In this document: positions 54,656 to 64,000 of the stretch, piece after piece
Layout of the letters: every line of letters starts with the position of its first letter
Numbering within the stretch: the stretch's first letter is position 1
Origin: Oceanimonas pelagia
Lineage (GTDB): Bacteria; Pseudomonadota; Gammaproteobacteria; Enterobacterales; Aeromonadaceae
Direction of reading: 5' to 3'
Assembly (NCBI RefSeq): GCF_030849025.1
Contig: NZ_CP118224.1
Coordinates: 1,162,001-1,226,000, forward strand
Length of the DNA: 64,000 nt
Position numbers and translations under genes: made by a program
The notes under the pieces: model-generated
What the model was told of the DNA's origin: nothing
The model's input: the letters and a program-made list of their open reading frames with translations, nothing else
Databases searched by the model: none

Positions 54656-57123
54656 GACACCTCCACCAGTTGCGGGCCGCCAAAGGAAGTGACCGCCGGC
54701 GCTTCGCCGGTGAATTTTTCGATGTCCACCAGGCAGGTGTTGGCACTGGGCGCCTGGGCCAGTTTGGAGGTGCCCACATCCAGGGTCAGGGTGTTGGGGT
54801 CACCATAGGTATCCAGGGCGCCAATGCTGGCATCCACCGGGCCATACCAGGCGCCTTCGTGAATGCGCACCACCCCGGGCGGGAAATGATCCGACACCCG
54901 GGCACCGGCCAGCAACTGGCCCCGGCCGTTGAAGACCCGCACCAGATCGCCGTCGGCAATGCCCCGGGCGGCGGCATCCTCGGGGTTGATGTAAATGGGC
55001 TCGCGGCCCTGCACCGTATAGGTGGCGCGGTAGTCGTCCGACTCGCACAACTGGGAATGCAGGCGCTGATCCGGGTGTACCGACTGCAGCCACAGCGGGA
55101 ATTTGTCGGAGCCCGGTCCGCCGTGGGAGCGCTCGGCCTTTTCCATCCACATGGGGTGGGACTTGCAGTCGTCGTAGCCGTAGCTGCCGATCTTGCGGCT
55201 GCTGATCTCGATAAAGCCGGACGGCGTGCCCACGGCGTTCACTTCCGGATCTTCGCGAAAATCGGCATGACGCACCCAGTTTTCACCCTCGCCAAAGTCC
55301 ACATAGCCGGCTTCCCAGAACTCGTCGAATTCGGGCATGGGGTAGCTGTCCTTGTTGGCCTCTTTGCACTCGTTGTAGAGCTGCATCAGCCACTGGCGTT
55401 CGTCTTTCCCTTGAGTGTATTCCTCGTGGCGGCCAAAACGGCGGCACAGATCGGTGAAAATGTCGAAGTCGCTGCGGGAATGGAACAGCGGGTCCACCAG
55501 CTTGTGCATGGCCAGCAGGCCGCGCTTCACATAAGAGCCGTAAATGTCGATGTCGTTGCGCTCGAACTGGGTGCAGGCGGGCAGCACCAGATCCGAGAAG
55601 CGGCAGGTGGCGTTCCAGGAATAATCGATGGTGACCACGGTTTCCAGCTTGCGGAACGCCTGCTTCATGCGGTTGTGATCCTGGTGGTGATGCCAGGGAT
55701 TGCAGCCGCTGAACACGCACATTTTCACGTCGGGAAAGATGACCTCGCCGCCGTTGTACTGAATTTTTCCGCCCGGCTCCAGCAGGCAGTCGATCCAGCG
55801 GGCCACCGGAATAATGCGGCTGGCCCCCTGAAAGTCTTCGTTATCGTGCACCGGCTTCTTGCCCGGATCCAGGTTGCGGGGGAAGCCGCCCGGAGCGCTG
55901 GCCGAGGTGCCGGGCACGCCGATGGAGCTGTAGTGGTGGGCATAGCTGATGCCGCCGCCGGGCAGGCCAATCTGGCCCAGCATGGCGGCCAGCACTGCCC
56001 CGGCCCAGTAGGGTTGTTCGCCGTGCTGCTGGCGCTGAATGGCCCAGCCAAACATCAGCTGAGTGCGGCCCGCGGCCAGCAGGCGGGCAAAGTCGCGAAT
56101 GGCGTCGGCCTCAATGCCGCAGATGGCGGCGGCCCATTCCGGGGTCTTTTCCACCTGGTCTTCGGTCTTGCCCAGCACGTAGTCCATAAAGGGCTCAAAG
56201 CCAAGGGTGTAGGTGCCGAGGAATTTTTCATCGTGCAGCTTTTCGCTGTACAGGGTGTGGGCCAGGGCCAGCATAAAGGCCACGTCGGTTTGCGGATGAA
56301 TGTACTGGTGCTCGCATTCCAGATAGCGCTGGGTCTTGGAGCGCACCGGATCCACGCAAATCACCCGCATATCGCCGCTGGCGACCTTTTCCTTCAGTTG
56401 TGCCAGATAGCCGTAGGACTGGTGGGTTTCGCAGTTCCAGCCCACCTGCAGGTTCTTGAACGGATCGTTGGCCCACAGCACCAGGGTGTTGGTGTTTTCC
56501 AGGATCAGCGGCCAGGAGGTGCCCTGATCATAGACCTCGGTGGAGCCCAGCACATAGGGCATGATCACCTGGCCGGCGCCGGTGGAGTAGTCGCCCACCT
56601 TGTTGACAAAGTTGCCGTGCAGGTTCACGGCCCGCTGCATGTGGCTGCCACAGCTGTGAAACTGGCCGGTCTGGCGCCAGCCGGTGGCACCGGCATACAG
56701 CGCCCAGGGACCATACTGGGTCTGTATGCGCTCCAGCTCTTCATAAAACAGGTCCAGGGCTTCGTCCCAGGTGAGCCGCACAAAGCGGTTGTCGCCGCGC
56801 CGGGTGGTGTCGCTGTTGTGACGGTTTTTCAGCCAGTCGAGCCGCACCATGGGGTAGCGAATGCGCGACGGGTTGTAAATCAGCCCCTTGATGCCGTTGA
56901 GCATGTCGGTAGGGTGCTGATCCAGCTCAAAGGGCCTGACCTCGGTGACCACACCGCCCTTGACCAGCGCCTTGAACGCGCCCCAGTGGGAGCCGGCCAT
57001 TTTCCAGCTGCCCTCGGCGGTCACCGCCGCCCGGGCGGTACGCACCAGCAAACCGGGGCCAATCAGGGCCGCGGCAGAGCCCGCCGCCAGCCCCTGAAGA
57101 AAACGTCTTCTTGAAATTGCCAT
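54652..57123 (-). CDS. torA: Periplasmic trimethylamine-N-oxide reductase TorA
   Basis: An 823-residue molybdoenzyme of the DMSO reductase family. A Tat signal [12 protein letters not shown] opens the protein, with the AxA-type cleavage site near residue 33. The molybdenum-ligand serine lies in [13 protein letters not shown], and the [20 protein letters not shown] and [12 protein letters not shown] cofactor loops are present. It lacks an N-terminal Fe-S motif, as TorA does. It reduces TMAO to trimethylamine in anaerobic respiration, receiving electrons from TorC. The start at 57123 is set by the Tat motif; upstream frame overlaps torC. Confidence 0.96.
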   Translation of the reverse strand: MAISRRRFLQGLAAGSAAALIGPGLLVRTARAAVTAEGSWKMAGSHWGAFKALVKGGVVTEVRPFELDQHPTDMLNGIKGLIYNPSRIRYPMVRLDWLKNRHNSDTTRRGDNRFVRLTWDEALDLFYEELERIQTQYGPWALYAGATGWRQTGQFHSCGSHMQRAVNLHGNFVNKVGDYSTGAGQVIMPYVLGSTEVYDQGTSWPLILENTNTLVLWANDPFKNLQVGWNCETHQSYGYLAQLKEKVASGDMRVICVDPVRSKTQRYLECEHQYIHPQTDVAFMLALAHTLYSEKLHDEKFLGTYTLGFEPFMDYVLGKTEDQVEKTPEWAAAICGIEADAIRDFARLLAAGRTQLMFGWAIQRQQHGEQPYWAGAVLAAMLGQIGLPGGGISYAHHYSSIGVPGTSASAPGGFPRNLDPGKKPVHDNEDFQGASRIIPVARWIDCLLEPGGKIQYNGGEVIFPDVKMCVFSGCNPWHHHQDHNRMKQAFRKLETVVTIDYSWNATCRFSDLVLPACTQFERNDIDIYGSYVKRGLLAMHKLVDPLFHSRSDFDIFTDLCRRFGRHEEYTQGKDERQWLMQLYNECKEANKDSYPMPEFDEFWEAGYVDFGEGENWVRHADFREDPEVNAVGTPSGFIEISSRKIGSYGYDDCKSHPMWMEKAERSHGGPGSDKFPLWLQSVHPDQRLHSQLCESDDYRATYTVQGREPIYINPEDAAARGIADGDLVRVFNGRGQLLAGARVSDHFPPGVVRIHEGAWYGPVDASIGALDTYGDPNTLTLDVGTSKLAQAPSANTCLVDIEKFTGEAPAVTSFGGPQLVEVS

Positions 57124-57136
57124 GCTTGTTCTCTCC

Positions 57137-58324
57137 TTAATGCGCGCCGTCGGCGAAATCGGACGAATGTTTCTGCAGGTATTTGAGCACCAGCGCCTGA
57201 GTGGCGGCGTCCATGTTGGTAAAGCCCACCATGCCCGCGAACATGCCCGGCCAGGTGTTGGCATCGAAGTGCGCCTCGGCGGGCTGGGAGTGGCACACGC
57301 TGCAGGCGGTGCGGTAGGTATCCCGGGCGTAGCTCCAGATGTCTTCCGCCTCCGGCAGCAGGGCACCCTGCTCGGCCCACAGCGCCACCTCCACCGGCTC
57401 CCAGGGCAGGCCGGTCATGCTGTCGACCTTGGCGTCGTCCAGCACCTTCACCAGGGCCTCGTCCTGGGCCATGTCCTTTTCCAGCACCAGGCTGGTGATG
57501 TTCATGCCAAAGTCTTCATACAGCACCCGGCCAAAGCCCCGGGTCTTGCGCCAGGCGGGCACCAGCAGTTTGACGCTGTCGCCGCTTTCTTCCAGCACCT
57601 GCACCGGACTGGCCGCCTCCAGCTCGCCGGCGGCCTGAGTACGGGCTTCGTCCAGATACAGGGTGATGGCCCTGACGGTGTAATAGCTTTCACCTTCATT
57701 CGGGCTCAGCCCCTGGGCGCGCTGCTCCAGCTGATCCAGCGCCGGATCCTTGAAGGTCATCTGCTCGGGCAGGTGGTGGGCGATGCCCTTGTGACAGTCA
57801 ATGCAGCTCTGGTTGCGCTCGGCGGCGGGCTTCATAAAGCGTTTGGCCTGGTCGGACATCACCTCCCAGTTCATGCTGTTGTAGTCGTGGCAGTTGCGGC
57901 ATTCCAGCGAGCCGTTGGCGGAAAACCGCGCCCATTCGTGCTGGGCCAGTTCCAGGCGTTTTTCCAGAAACTTTTCACGGGTGTCGATGGTGCCGAAGAT
58001 CTTGCCCCACACTTCCTTGCTGGCCTGCATCTTGCGGGCGATCTTGTCGGTCCAGTCGTGGGGCACATGGCAGTCGGGGCAGGTGGCGCGCACCCCCGAG
58101 CGGTTGGACCAGTGCACCGTGCCCTGCAGCTCCTGATAGGGGTTGTTCTGCATTTCGTGACAGCTGATGCAGAATTCTTCGGTATTGGTGGCTTCCAGGG
58201 CGGTATTGAAACCGCCCCAGAACACGATGCCGGCCACAAAGCTCACCAGGATCACGGCCCCCAGACTGAGGTGCACCGGCGGACGCTTCAGCGTTTTCCA
58301 GAGTTTGCAAATAAGATTTTTCAT
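57137..58324 (-). CDS. torC: Pentaheme c-type cytochrome TorC
   Basis: A 395-residue membrane-anchored cytochrome of the NapC/NirT/TorC family: one N-terminal transmembrane helix (about residues 18-38), then five heme sites CISCH, CPDCH, CRNCH, CIDCH and, far downstream, CSVCH. The first four form the NapC-like tetraheme core and the fifth is in the C-terminal TorA-contacting domain. It passes electrons from menaquinol to TorA. torA begins 13 bp downstream; torE lies 40 bp upstream. Confidence 0.96.
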   Translation of the reverse strand: MKNLICKLWKTLKRPPVHLSLGAVILVSFVAGIVFWGGFNTALEATNTEEFCISCHEMQNNPYQELQGTVHWSNRSGVRATCPDCHVPHDWTDKIARKMQASKEVWGKIFGTIDTREKFLEKRLELAQHEWARFSANGSLECRNCHDYNSMNWEVMSDQAKRFMKPAAERNQSCIDCHKGIAHHLPEQMTFKDPALDQLEQRAQGLSPNEGESYYTVRAITLYLDEARTQAAGELEAASPVQVLEESGDSVKLLVPAWRKTRGFGRVLYEDFGMNITSLVLEKDMAQDEALVKVLDDAKVDSMTGLPWEPVEVALWAEQGALLPEAEDIWSYARDTYRTACSVCHSQPAEAHFDANTWPGMFAGMVGFTNMDAATQALVLKYLQKHSSDFADGAH

Positions 58325-58364
58325 GGTGCTGCTCGCTTCACAAGATTGAATTCAGTAGGGCGGG

Positions 58365-58532
58365 TCAACCGTGTCCGGGGGGGCCGAACACCAGTTGCAG
58401 CATCCACACCGCAAAGCCGTAACCGCCGACACAGATAATGCTGAGCAGGGGAAAAAGCACCAGGGTCATAAAGAGCAGCGACAGCCACTCCCGCCCCTTG
58501 CCGGGTGCACTGTCGTAGGACTTGTTGTTCAT
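58365..58532 (-). CDS. torE: Small membrane protein TorE
   Basis: A 55-residue protein with one transmembrane helix (about residues 22-45, MTLVLFPLLSIICVGGYGFA) and a short polar N-terminus. Size and position at the head of torECAD match TorE/NapE of Shewanella-type operons, whose precise role is not established. AAGGTACCCACC precedes the ATG at 58532; the frame extends upstream to 58661 without coding signs. Its presence favours a Shewanella-like torECAD arrangement over E. coli torCAD. Confidence 0.85.
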   Translation of the reverse strand: MNNKSYDSAPGKGREWLSLLFMTLVLFPLLSIICVGGYGFAVWMLQLVFGPPGHG

Positions 58533-58626
58533 GGTGGGTACCTTGTTATGCGCGGGGCCGTCCTGGAAAGGCTGCAACCGCCGCCGAAGCCTGATTTCAA
58601 GTTTAGTTACTTTCTGTAAAGGAACG

Positions 58627-58640
58627 TTGATCCCGGTCAA
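58627..58640. promoter_or_regulatory. FNR-like site upstream of torE
   Basis: TTGATcccgGTCAA matches TTGAT-N4-ATCAA at nine of ten positions. Its centre is about 100 bp upstream of the torE start. An oxygen-responsive input would fit anaerobic TMAO respiration, though E. coli tor itself is FNR-independent. Confidence 0.5.
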
Positions 58641-58673
58641 GGCCACCATGGCCGCCAACACGCACCGGTCAAG

Positions 58674-58683
58674 GCGTGAACAG
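58674..58683 (-). promoter_or_regulatory. Candidate TorR box 1
   Basis: On the minus strand CTGTTCACGC, matching the E. coli tor box CTGTTCATAT at seven of ten positions. It lies upstream of torE in the correct orientation. Confidence 0.4.
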
Positions 58684-58712
58684 CTCCGGCTGCTATTTTT
58701 TACTCAGGTGGC

Positions 58713-58729
58713 TGCACCAATTTGGGGCT
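58713..58729 (+). promoter_or_regulatory. NtrC-like enhancer upstream of ureD
   Basis: TGCACCA-N3-TGGGGCT matches TGCACCA-N3-TGGTGCA at twelve of fourteen informative positions. It lies about 120-130 bp upstream of the sigma-54-like element, a standard enhancer distance. Confidence 0.5.
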
Positions 58730-58794
58730 CGAGCCCGGCTCGCTGTGCCAGCTTGGTGAATTGGATTCAATTGAAATTAAATTTAGGTGGTCAG

Positions 58795-58804
58795 GGTATG
58801 AACG
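58795..58804 (-). promoter_or_regulatory. Candidate TorR box 2
   Basis: On the minus strand CGTTCATACC, sharing the seven-base core GTTCATA with the tor box consensus. It lies about 120 bp further from torE than box 1. Confidence 0.35.
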
Positions 58805-58844
58805 CTTTTATTTAATCATTTGTTTAAAAACAATTTTTTTATTT

Positions 58845-58860
58845 TGGCCCGGTTAATGCA
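58845..58860 (+). promoter_or_regulatory. Sigma-54-like promoter for ureD
   Basis: TGGCCCGGTTAATGCA has GG at 58846-58847 and GC at 58858-58859, exactly ten bases apart, with two mismatches to TGGCACG-N4-TTGCA. It lies 35 bp upstream of the ureD ATG. Together with the NtrC-like site this suggests nitrogen control of urease. A sigma-70 -10 (TATATT, 58869-58874) is an alternative. Confidence 0.55.
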
Positions 58861-58895
58861 GTACTACTTATATTCTCAACGGTTCAAATGAATTT

Positions 58896-59753
58896 ATGCA
58901 CCAGTGCCATGCAAACGGCGTTAACGGTTACGGCCCTGAGCGGCAATGGCCGGCCCACCTTAGCCTGCAACTGGCCGAGGGACCGGAACGAACCCAGGTA
59001 AAGCGAATGGCCTTCAGCGGCCCGCTGCGCATTCAACGTCCGTTTTATCCGGAAGGAACGCCTTGCCATCTCTACCTGCTGCACCCGCCCGGCGGTCTGG
59101 TATCGGGAGATAGCCTGCGCATAGAGGTGCAGGCCGGTTCGGGCAGCCAAAGCCTGCTCACCACCCCGTCGGCGGGCAAGGTCTACCGGCGCGACAGCGC
59201 CGGCGTGGCCCAGGGCCAGCAGGTGCGCCTGCAACTGGATGAAAACGCCGAATGTGAATGGCTGCCTCAGGAAACCATTGTCTACCGTGGCGCCAGGGCC
59301 GCCCTGGATCTGCATATAGAGCTGGCCGAAGACGCCCGCTTTATCGGCTGGGAGCTGGTGTGCCTGGGCCGGCCCGCCGGCGAGCACTGGTTTGACGACG
59401 GCAGCCTTACCCAGCGGCTGCAACTGTGGCGGGGCGGGCGTCTGTTGTTTAACGAACGCTTGCAGCTCACAGCCGGGGATGCGCTGCACCGGGGCCGGGC
59501 CGGCCTCAACGGCGGCTGCGTGTTCGGCACCCTGCTGGCGGCGGGTCCCGGGCTGACCGATGAGCTGATTGCCGGCCTGCGTGAGACGCTGCCGGCCGGC
59601 TTTGCCGTGACCGAGCGCCTGGGCGTGCTGCTGGTGCGCTACCTGGGTAACGACATGAACGACTGCCGCACCGGCATGTGGGCGGCCTGGGAACAGCTTC
59701 GCCCCGTCGCGCTGGGGCGTGAGGCCAGTTTTCCCCGCATCTGGTTTACCTGA
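58896..59753 (+). CDS. ureD: Urease accessory protein UreD (UreH)
   Basis: A 285-residue urease chaperone. Family blocks: FSGPLRIQRPFYPEG, CHLYLLHPPGGLVSGDSLRI, LLTTPSAGKVYRRD, EWLPQETIVYRGARA and GCVFGTLLAAG. UreD is the scaffold that binds the urease apoprotein and recruits UreF and UreG for nickel insertion. The ATG at 58896 has no obvious Shine-Dalgarno. It is the first gene of ureDABCEFG(J), downstream of a sigma-54-like promoter. Confidence 0.92.
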   Translation: MHQCHANGVNGYGPERQWPAHLSLQLAEGPERTQVKRMAFSGPLRIQRPFYPEGTPCHLYLLHPPGGLVSGDSLRIEVQAGSGSQSLLTTPSAGKVYRRDSAGVAQGQQVRLQLDENAECEWLPQETIVYRGARAALDLHIELAEDARFIGWELVCLGRPAGEHWFDDGSLTQRLQLWRGGRLLFNERLQLTAGDALHRGRAGLNGGCVFGTLLAAGPGLTDELIAGLRETLPAGFAVTERLGVLLVRYLGNDMNDCRTGMWAAWEQLRPVALGREASFPRIWFT

Positions 59754-59778
59754 ATTTTTGCAAGTGGAGTAACAACGA

Positions 59779-60081
59779 ATGGAGCTCAGCCCGAGAGAAA
59801 AAGACAAGCTGCTGCTGTTTACCGCCGCCTTGCTGGCCGAGCGCCGGCTGGCCCGGGGCCTGCGCCTGAACTACCCCGAGGCGGTGGCCTACCTGTCGGC
59901 AGCGATCATGGAAGGCGCCCGCGACGGCCGCACCGTGGCCGAGCTGATGGGCGAAGGCCGCACTTGGCTGAGCCGGGAGCAGGTGATGGACGGCGTGCCC
60001 GAACTGGTGAAGGAAGTGCAGGTGGAAGCCACCTTTCCCGACGGCACCAAGCTGGTGACATTGCATGATCCGATTCAGTAA
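59779..60081 (+). CDS. ureA: Urease gamma subunit UreA
   Basis: A 100-residue subunit, the standard length. The start [20 protein letters not shown], then [40 protein letters not shown] and VTLHDPIQ are hallmark sequences. It assembles with UreB and UreC as an (abc)3 trimer. GGAG lies upstream of the ATG, 25 bp after ureD. Confidence 0.97.
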   Translation: MELSPREKDKLLLFTAALLAERRLARGLRLNYPEAVAYLSAAIMEGARDGRTVAELMGEGRTWLSREQVMDGVPELVKEVQVEATFPDGTKLVTLHDPIQ

Positions 60082-60090
60082 GGAGACACC

Positions 60091-60411
60091 ATGATTCCGG
60101 GAGAACTGCAACTGGCCGCCGGCGACATTGAGCTGAGTGCCGGACGCGAGCGGCGCACCCTTACCGTGGCCAATACCGGTGACCGGCCCATTCAGGTGGG
60201 CTCTCATTACCATTTTGCCGAGGTCAATCCGGCGCTGGAGTTTCTGCGGGAGCGGGCCCGGGGCTTTCGCCTCGACATTGCCGCCGGCACCGCCGTGCGC
60301 TTTGAGCCGGGCCAGCACCGCACCGTGACCCTGGTGGCCATGGGTGGCAAACGCCATGTGTATGGGTTTCGTGGCGACGTGATGGGCCCGCTGGAAGGAG
60401 AGCAGCCATGA
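60091..60411 (+). CDS. ureB: Urease beta subunit UreB
   Basis: A 106-residue subunit starting [20 protein letters not shown], with the family blocks [30 protein letters not shown] and [25 protein letters not shown] precedes the ATG, 9 bp after ureA. Its last four bases overlap the ureC start (ATGA). Confidence 0.97.
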   Translation: MIPGELQLAAGDIELSAGRERRTLTVANTGDRPIQVGSHYHFAEVNPALEFLRERARGFRLDIAAGTAVRFEPGQHRTVTLVAMGGKRHVYGFRGDVMGPLEGEQP

Positions 60412-62114
60412 GCAAAATCAGCCGCCAGGCCTATGCCGACATGTTTGGCCCCACTACCGGCGACCGGGTGCGGCTGGCCGACACCGAGCTGTGGATAGCC
60501 GTGGAACAGGATCTCACCCGCTACGGGGAAGAGGTCAAGTTCGGCGGTGGCAAGGTGATCCGCGACGGCATGGGCCAGAGTCAGGCGGTGCGCGCCGACA
60601 GCGTGGACACCGTGATCACCAATGCCCTGATTGTGGATCACTGGGGCATCGTCAAGGCCGACGTGGCGCTGAAGGACGGCCGCATTCACGCCATCGGCAA
60701 GGCCGGCAACCCGGACATTCAGGACGGCGTTACCATTAATGTGGGGCCGGGTACCGAGGTGATTGCCGGTGAAGGCCATATTCTTACCGCCGGCGGGGTG
60801 GATACCCATATTCACTACATCTGCCCCCAGCAGGTGGACGAGGCCCTGTGCTCGGGCATGACCACCATGATCGGCGGCGGCACCGGTCCGGCTACCGGCT
60901 CCAAGGCCACCACCTGTACCCCGGGAGCCTGGCACATTGCCCGCATGCTGCAGGCCACCGACGGCCTGCCGATGAACTTCGGCTTTCTCGGCAAGGGCTG
61001 TGCCAGTGAGCCCGACGCCCTGCGCGAGCAGCTGGAAGCCGGTGCCATGGGACTCAAGATCCACGAAGACTGGGGTGCCACCCCGGCGGCCATCGACTGT
61101 TGTCTGTCGGTGGCGGAAGAATACGACGTGCAGATCGCCATTCATTCCGACACCCTCAACGAGTCGGGTTTTGTGGAAGATACGCTTGGGGCTTTTAAAG
61201 GGCGCACCATTCACACCTTTCATACCGAAGGGGCCGGCGGCGGCCATGCTCCCGACATTCTCACCGCCTGCAGCCTGCCCAATGTGCTGCCGTCGTCCAC
61301 CAACCCGACCCGTCCCTACACGGTCAATACCGTGGACGAGCACCTCGACATGCTGATGGTGTGTCACCACCTGGATCCGGATATTCCCGAAGACGTGGCC
61401 TTTGCCGACTCGCGCATTCGCAAGGAAACCATCGCCGCCGAAGACATTCTGCAGGATCTGGGGGTGATTTCGATGATGTCGTCCGACAGCCAGGCCATGG
61501 GCCGGGTGGGGGAGGTGGTGTGCCGCACCTGGCAGACCGCCCACAAAATGAAGGTGCAGCGCGGCCCGCTGCCGGAAGAGCCCATTGCCGGTGCCGACAA
61601 CTTCCGGGTAAAGCGCTATATCGCCAAATACACCATCAACCCGGCCATTGCCCATGGCGTGGGCCACGAGGTGGGTTCGGTGGAAACCGGCAAGCTGGCG
61701 GATCTGGTGTTGTGGAGCCCGGCCTTTTTCGGCATCAAACCGGCCCTGATCCTCAAGGGCGGCACCATTGCGTATGCGCCCATGGGCGACGTGAACGGCT
61801 CCATTCCCACGCCCCAGCCGGTGCACTACCGCCCCATGTTCGGTGCCTTTGGCAATGCGGCCGCCGCCAGCAGCCTGACCTTTGTCAGCCGTGCGGCGCT
61901 GGCCCACGATCTGCCTGGCCGGTTGAGCCTCAAGCGTCGGCTGGTGGCCTGCGAGCATACCCGCACCATTACCAAGGCCGACATGATCCACAACGGCGCC
62001 ACGCCCAACATTCAGGTGGACGCCCAGACCTACGAGGTGTACTGCGACGGCGAGCTGCTTACCTGCGAGCCCGCCACGGTATTGCCTCTGGCCCAGCTGT
62101 ATTCGCTGTTTTAA
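60408..62114 (+). CDS. ureC: Urease alpha (catalytic) subunit UreC
   Basis: A 568-residue amidohydrolase with every nickel-site residue at the Klebsiella numbering: His134 and His136 (DTHIHYICP), carbamylated Lys217 (GLKIHEDWG), His246 (IAIHSDTL), His272 ([15 protein letters not shown]), flap Cys319 and His320 (MVCHHLD) and Asp360 ([13 protein letters not shown]). It hydrolyses urea to ammonia and carbamate in the cytoplasm. All evidence points to an active enzyme. Coupled to ureB by a four-base overlap; ureE follows after 12 bp. Confidence 0.98.
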   Translation: MSKISRQAYADMFGPTTGDRVRLADTELWIAVEQDLTRYGEEVKFGGGKVIRDGMGQSQAVRADSVDTVITNALIVDHWGIVKADVALKDGRIHAIGKAGNPDIQDGVTINVGPGTEVIAGEGHILTAGGVDTHIHYICPQQVDEALCSGMTTMIGGGTGPATGSKATTCTPGAWHIARMLQATDGLPMNFGFLGKGCASEPDALREQLEAGAMGLKIHEDWGATPAAIDCCLSVAEEYDVQIAIHSDTLNESGFVEDTLGAFKGRTIHTFHTEGAGGGHAPDILTACSLPNVLPSSTNPTRPYTVNTVDEHLDMLMVCHHLDPDIPEDVAFADSRIRKETIAAEDILQDLGVISMMSSDSQAMGRVGEVVCRTWQTAHKMKVQRGPLPEEPIAGADNFRVKRYIAKYTINPAIAHGVGHEVGSVETGKLADLVLWSPAFFGIKPALILKGGTIAYAPMGDVNGSIPTPQPVHYRPMFGAFGNAAAASSLTFVSRAALAHDLPGRLSLKRRLVACEHTRTITKADMIHNGATPNIQVDAQTYEVYCDGELLTCEPATVLPLAQLYSLF

Positions 62115-62126
62115 CAAGGAACCATC

Positions 62127-62579
62127 ATGCTGAACATTACCCACAACGAGGGGCAAAGTACCCGGCCTGCCGACGACACCCTGACCCTGCCCTTTGAGTT
62201 GCGCCAGAAAGGACGGCTGCGCGCCGTCAGTGACGGCGGCACCGAGCTGGGCCTGTTTCTGGAGCGGGGCCGGGTGCTGAGGGCCGGCGACAAGCTGGTA
62301 AGCGAAAGTGGCCGGGTGTTTGAGGTACGCGCCGGGGCCGAGCCGGTGGTCACCGCCCATGCCCCCGACTGGCCTGCCTTTGCCCGGGCCTGCTATCACC
62401 TGGGCAACCGTCACGTCACACTGGAGATAGGCGAGCGCTGGCTGCGTTTTGCGCCGGATCATGTGCTCGAGCACCTGGCCGAGCATCTGGGCCTGCGGCT
62501 GGAGCGTGAGCAGGCCCCTTTTAATCCCGAGTCCGGCGCTTATCACGGCCTGGGCGGCCACCATCATCATGATCACTGA
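62127..62579 (+). CDS. ureE: Urease accessory nickel-binding protein UreE
   Basis: A 150-residue metallochaperone. N-terminal UreE domain (LTLPFELRQKGRLRAV, GTELGLFLERGRVLRAGDKL), central metal-binding domain around ACYHLGNRHVTLEIGERWLR, and a C-terminal histidine cluster GGHHHHDH. It delivers nickel to the UreDFG-urease complex. The tail is short compared with Klebsiella UreE, which has about ten histidines. Its end overlaps ureF by 11 bp. Confidence 0.95.
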   Translation: MLNITHNEGQSTRPADDTLTLPFELRQKGRLRAVSDGGTELGLFLERGRVLRAGDKLVSESGRVFEVRAGAEPVVTAHAPDWPAFARACYHLGNRHVTLEIGERWLRFAPDHVLEHLAEHLGLRLEREQAPFNPESGAYHGLGGHHHHDH

Positions 62580-63231
62580 CGGCGAGCTGCTGGGGCTGCT
62601 GCACCTGGCCAGCCCGGCCTTGCCCATTGGCGGCTTTGCCTGGTCCGCCGGGCTGGAGTCGGCCATTGAGCTGGGCTGGGTAACCCATGAAGCCGAGCTC
62701 AGGGACTGGCTCACCGTCACCCTGCAGGGGCTGGCCCACCTTGATCTGCCGGTGCTGCTGCGTGCGTATGGCGCGCTGGCGGCTGGCCAGTACGAGGCGG
62801 TGGCCTGCTGGAGCGATTTTATTCGCGCCAGCCGCGAAACCCGGGAGTTGTTGTTTGAAGACGAGCAGCAGGCCCTGGCGCTGGTGCGGCTGCTGAAAGG
62901 GCAGGGGGTAAATGTGGCCATGCTGCCCGCGTCGCCGGCCCTGATGTGCGTCTGGGCACTGGCGGCCCGGCAGTGGGGGCTGAGTGCCCGCACCGCCGCT
63001 CTGGGCTTTGCCTGGAGCTGGCTGGAAAACCAGCTGGCGGTAGCCAGCAAGACTCTGCCATTGGGGCAGACCGCGGCGCAGCGGCTGCTGCTGGCGCTGA
63101 AGCCGGCGTTAAGCGAGGCGCTGGTGCTGGCCGAATCCCTTGACGATAACCGGCTGGGGCTGGGCCTGCCCGGTCAGGTGCAGGCCAGCGCCCTGCATGA
63201 AACCCAATATTCACGATTGTTCCGGAGCTGA
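62569..63231 (+). CDS. ureF: Urease accessory protein UreF
   Basis: A 220-residue all-helical protein with [20 protein letters not shown] at the start and [20 protein letters not shown] and [20 protein letters not shown] later, typical UreF blocks. UreF bridges UreD and UreG and gates GTP hydrolysis during nickel insertion. The start ATG at 62569 lies inside the histidine-tail codons of ureE. ureG begins four bases after its stop. Confidence 0.94.
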   Translation: MITDGELLGLLHLASPALPIGGFAWSAGLESAIELGWVTHEAELRDWLTVTLQGLAHLDLPVLLRAYGALAAGQYEAVACWSDFIRASRETRELLFEDEQQALALVRLLKGQGVNVAMLPASPALMCVWALAARQWGLSARTAALGFAWSWLENQLAVASKTLPLGQTAAQRLLLALKPALSEALVLAESLDDNRLGLGLPGQVQASALHETQYSRLFRS

Positions 63232-63235
63232 AAAT

Positions 63236-63883
63236 ATGAGTACACACTGTTTGCGCGTTGGCGTGGGGGGGCCGGTGGGCTCGGGCAAAACGGCGCTGCT
63301 GCGCCAGCTGTGCGCGGCCCTGCGCCAGCACTACGATCTGGCGGTGGTCACCAACGACATTTACACCAGGGAAGACGCCGAGTTTCTGCTGCGCCACCAG
63401 GCGCTGGAAGAAGACCGCATTCTGGGGGTGGAAACCGGCGGCTGCCCCCATACCGCCATTCGGGAAGACGCCTCCATGAACCTGGCGGCCATCGACACCC
63501 TGCAACAGCGTCACCCCGGCCTGGAGCTGGTGCTGGTGGAAAGCGGCGGCGACAACCTGTCCGCCACCTTCAGCCCCGAGCTGTCGGATCTCACCCTCTA
63601 TGTCATCGACGTGTGCGCCGGCGACAAGATCCCCCGCAAGGGCGGCCCCGGCATTACCAAGTCGGATTTGCTGATCATCAACAAGACCGATCTGGCGCCC
63701 ATGGTGAACGCCTCGCTGGAGGTGATGGACAGGGATGCCAGACGCATGCGCGGCGAGCGGCCCTTTGTATTTACCAACCTGATGCGCGGCGACGGCCTGC
63801 TCGAAATCATTCTCTTTATAGAGCGCCAAGGCATGCTGCGCCCGCTGCCCGCCGATTTTGCCATTCACGGAGAACAAGCATGA
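63236..63883 (+). CDS. ureG: Urease accessory GTPase UreG
   Basis: A 215-residue SIMIBI-class GTPase: P-loop [62 protein letters not shown] and the base-recognition IINKTDLAP. The CPH motif binds nickel at the dimer interface. GTP hydrolysis by UreG drives delivery of nickel to urease. CCGGAG precedes the ATG at 63236. Its stop overlaps the ureJ start (ATGA). Confidence 0.96.
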   Translation: MSTHCLRVGVGGPVGSGKTALLRQLCAALRQHYDLAVVTNDIYTREDAEFLLRHQALEEDRILGVETGGCPHTAIREDASMNLAAIDTLQQRHPGLELVLVESGGDNLSATFSPELSDLTLYVIDVCAGDKIPRKGGPGITKSDLLIINKTDLAPMVNASLEVMDRDARRMRGERPFVFTNLMRGDGLLEIILFIERQGMLRPLPADFAIHGEQA

Positions 63884-64000
63884 AAAAAGCCCTGATTACC
63901 CTGGCCGCCCTGATGCCGGCCGCCGCTTTTGCCCACCCCGGCCACGGCGAGGCCGGCCTTGCCGCCGGTTTGCTGCACCCCATGATGGGAGGGGATCACC
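63880..64000 (+). CDS. ureJ: HupE/UreJ-family membrane protein, N-terminal fragment
   Basis: The first 40 codons are visible before the window ends: a signal-like start [18 protein letters not shown] followed by [20 protein letters not shown] and DH. The HPGHG and HPxxGxDH motifs are the N-terminal signature of HupE/UreJ proteins, inner-membrane proteins thought to move nickel. It starts by a four-base overlap with ureG. The rest of the gene, and any later nickel gene, lies outside. Confidence 0.88.
   Translation, partial: MKKALITLAALMPAAAFAHPGHGEAGLAAGLLHPMMGGDH

Larger units (their letters stand above)
58533..58895. promoter_or_regulatory. Shared control region between torE and ureD
   Basis: This 363-bp divergent gap has no gene. 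It contains, left to right, an FNR-like site, TorR-like boxes on the minus strand, an NtrC-like site, a 10-bp palindrome TTCAATTGAA near 58766 and a sigma-54-like promoter facing ureD (each annotated separately). The ureD-proximal part is strongly AT-rich. Confidence 0.6.

Noticed and set aside
54670-57114. An 814-codon open frame antisense to torA
   Set aside because: torA on the other strand is intact with Tat signal and cofactor motifs; the antisense product is compositionally biased and has no recognisable domain.
60207-63050. A 947-codon open frame antisense to ureB-ureC-ureE-ureF
   Set aside because: It lies opposite genes with complete catalytic residues. Long antisense frames are expected in GC-rich DNA, and its translation is low-complexity His/Gly/Ala-rich with no family similarity.

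Overview
The window is a GC-rich gammaproteobacterial chromosome segment. The gene orders gcvR-bcp, tig-clpP-clpX-lon-hupB-ppiD, uvrY-uvrC-pgsA-tRNA-Cys-tRNA-Leu, yffB-dapE-ypfN and torE-C-A-D all point to that class. The high GC, the mix of enterobacterial-type and Shewanella/Aeromonas-type blocks, and the TMAO reductase and urease operons suggest an Aeromonadales member such as Oceanimonas, Zobellella or Oceanisphaera. This assignment is inference from gene content, not from a marker gene. No prophage, insertion sequence, CRISPR array or rRNA was seen.

Layout. 1-8.4 kb: the start of bcp coupled to gcvR, divergent bamC (without the usual dapA), a pair of inverted dispersed repeats, DNA polymerase II, then a leftward yffB-dapE-M15 peptidase-ypfN-like operon ending in a heptanucleotide tandem array, and a membrane diguanylate cyclase. 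8.4-16 kb: NAD malic enzyme behind a large inverted repeat, and the complete oppABCDF oligopeptide importer. 16-24.5 kb: the protein-quality-control block tig, clpP, clpX, lon (with a good sigma-32 promoter), hupB and ppiD. 24.7-29.7 kb: the GacA/UvrY regulator, uvrC, pgsA, two tRNAs, a lipoprotein of unknown function and a YafK-like L,D-transpeptidase-fold protein.

29.7-34.4 kb is an alcohol/aldehyde oxidation module: an AcoR-type sigma-54 activator divergent from an aldehyde dehydrogenase with a perfect -24/-12 promoter, followed by an iron alcohol dehydrogenase. 34.4-49.4 kb is a mixed region: an EAL-CBS-GGDEF protein, two DMT transporters, a LysE-type exporter, the cystine symporter tcyP, an MltB-type lytic transglycosylase, a GNAT acetyltransferase, purU, a 5'-nucleotidase-like lipoprotein with altered metal ligands, a DUF2256 protein, and a cysteine-free molybdopterin-fold protein overlapping a GGDEF-EAL gene. 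49.6-53.9 kb: prpC-prpD of the methylcitrate cycle (no prpB or prpR in view) and an NCS1 permease.

54-64 kb: torECAD (TMAO respiration) runs leftward and ureDABCEFG(J) runs rightward from a shared 363-bp control region. That region holds FNR-like and TorR-like sequences, an NtrC-like site and a sigma-54-like promoter facing ureD. The window ends inside ureJ.

Most of the window is ordinary housekeeping DNA. The observations most worth a second look are the cysteine-free MoCo-fold/GGDEF-EAL pair, the 5'-nucleotidase homologue with three substituted metal ligands, the two sigma-54 control regions, the heptamer array at the end of the ypfN-like gene, the mutually exclusive hairpins upstream of prpC, and several long inverted repeats in promoter regions. 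All function calls are from reading translated sequence; no database search was run.
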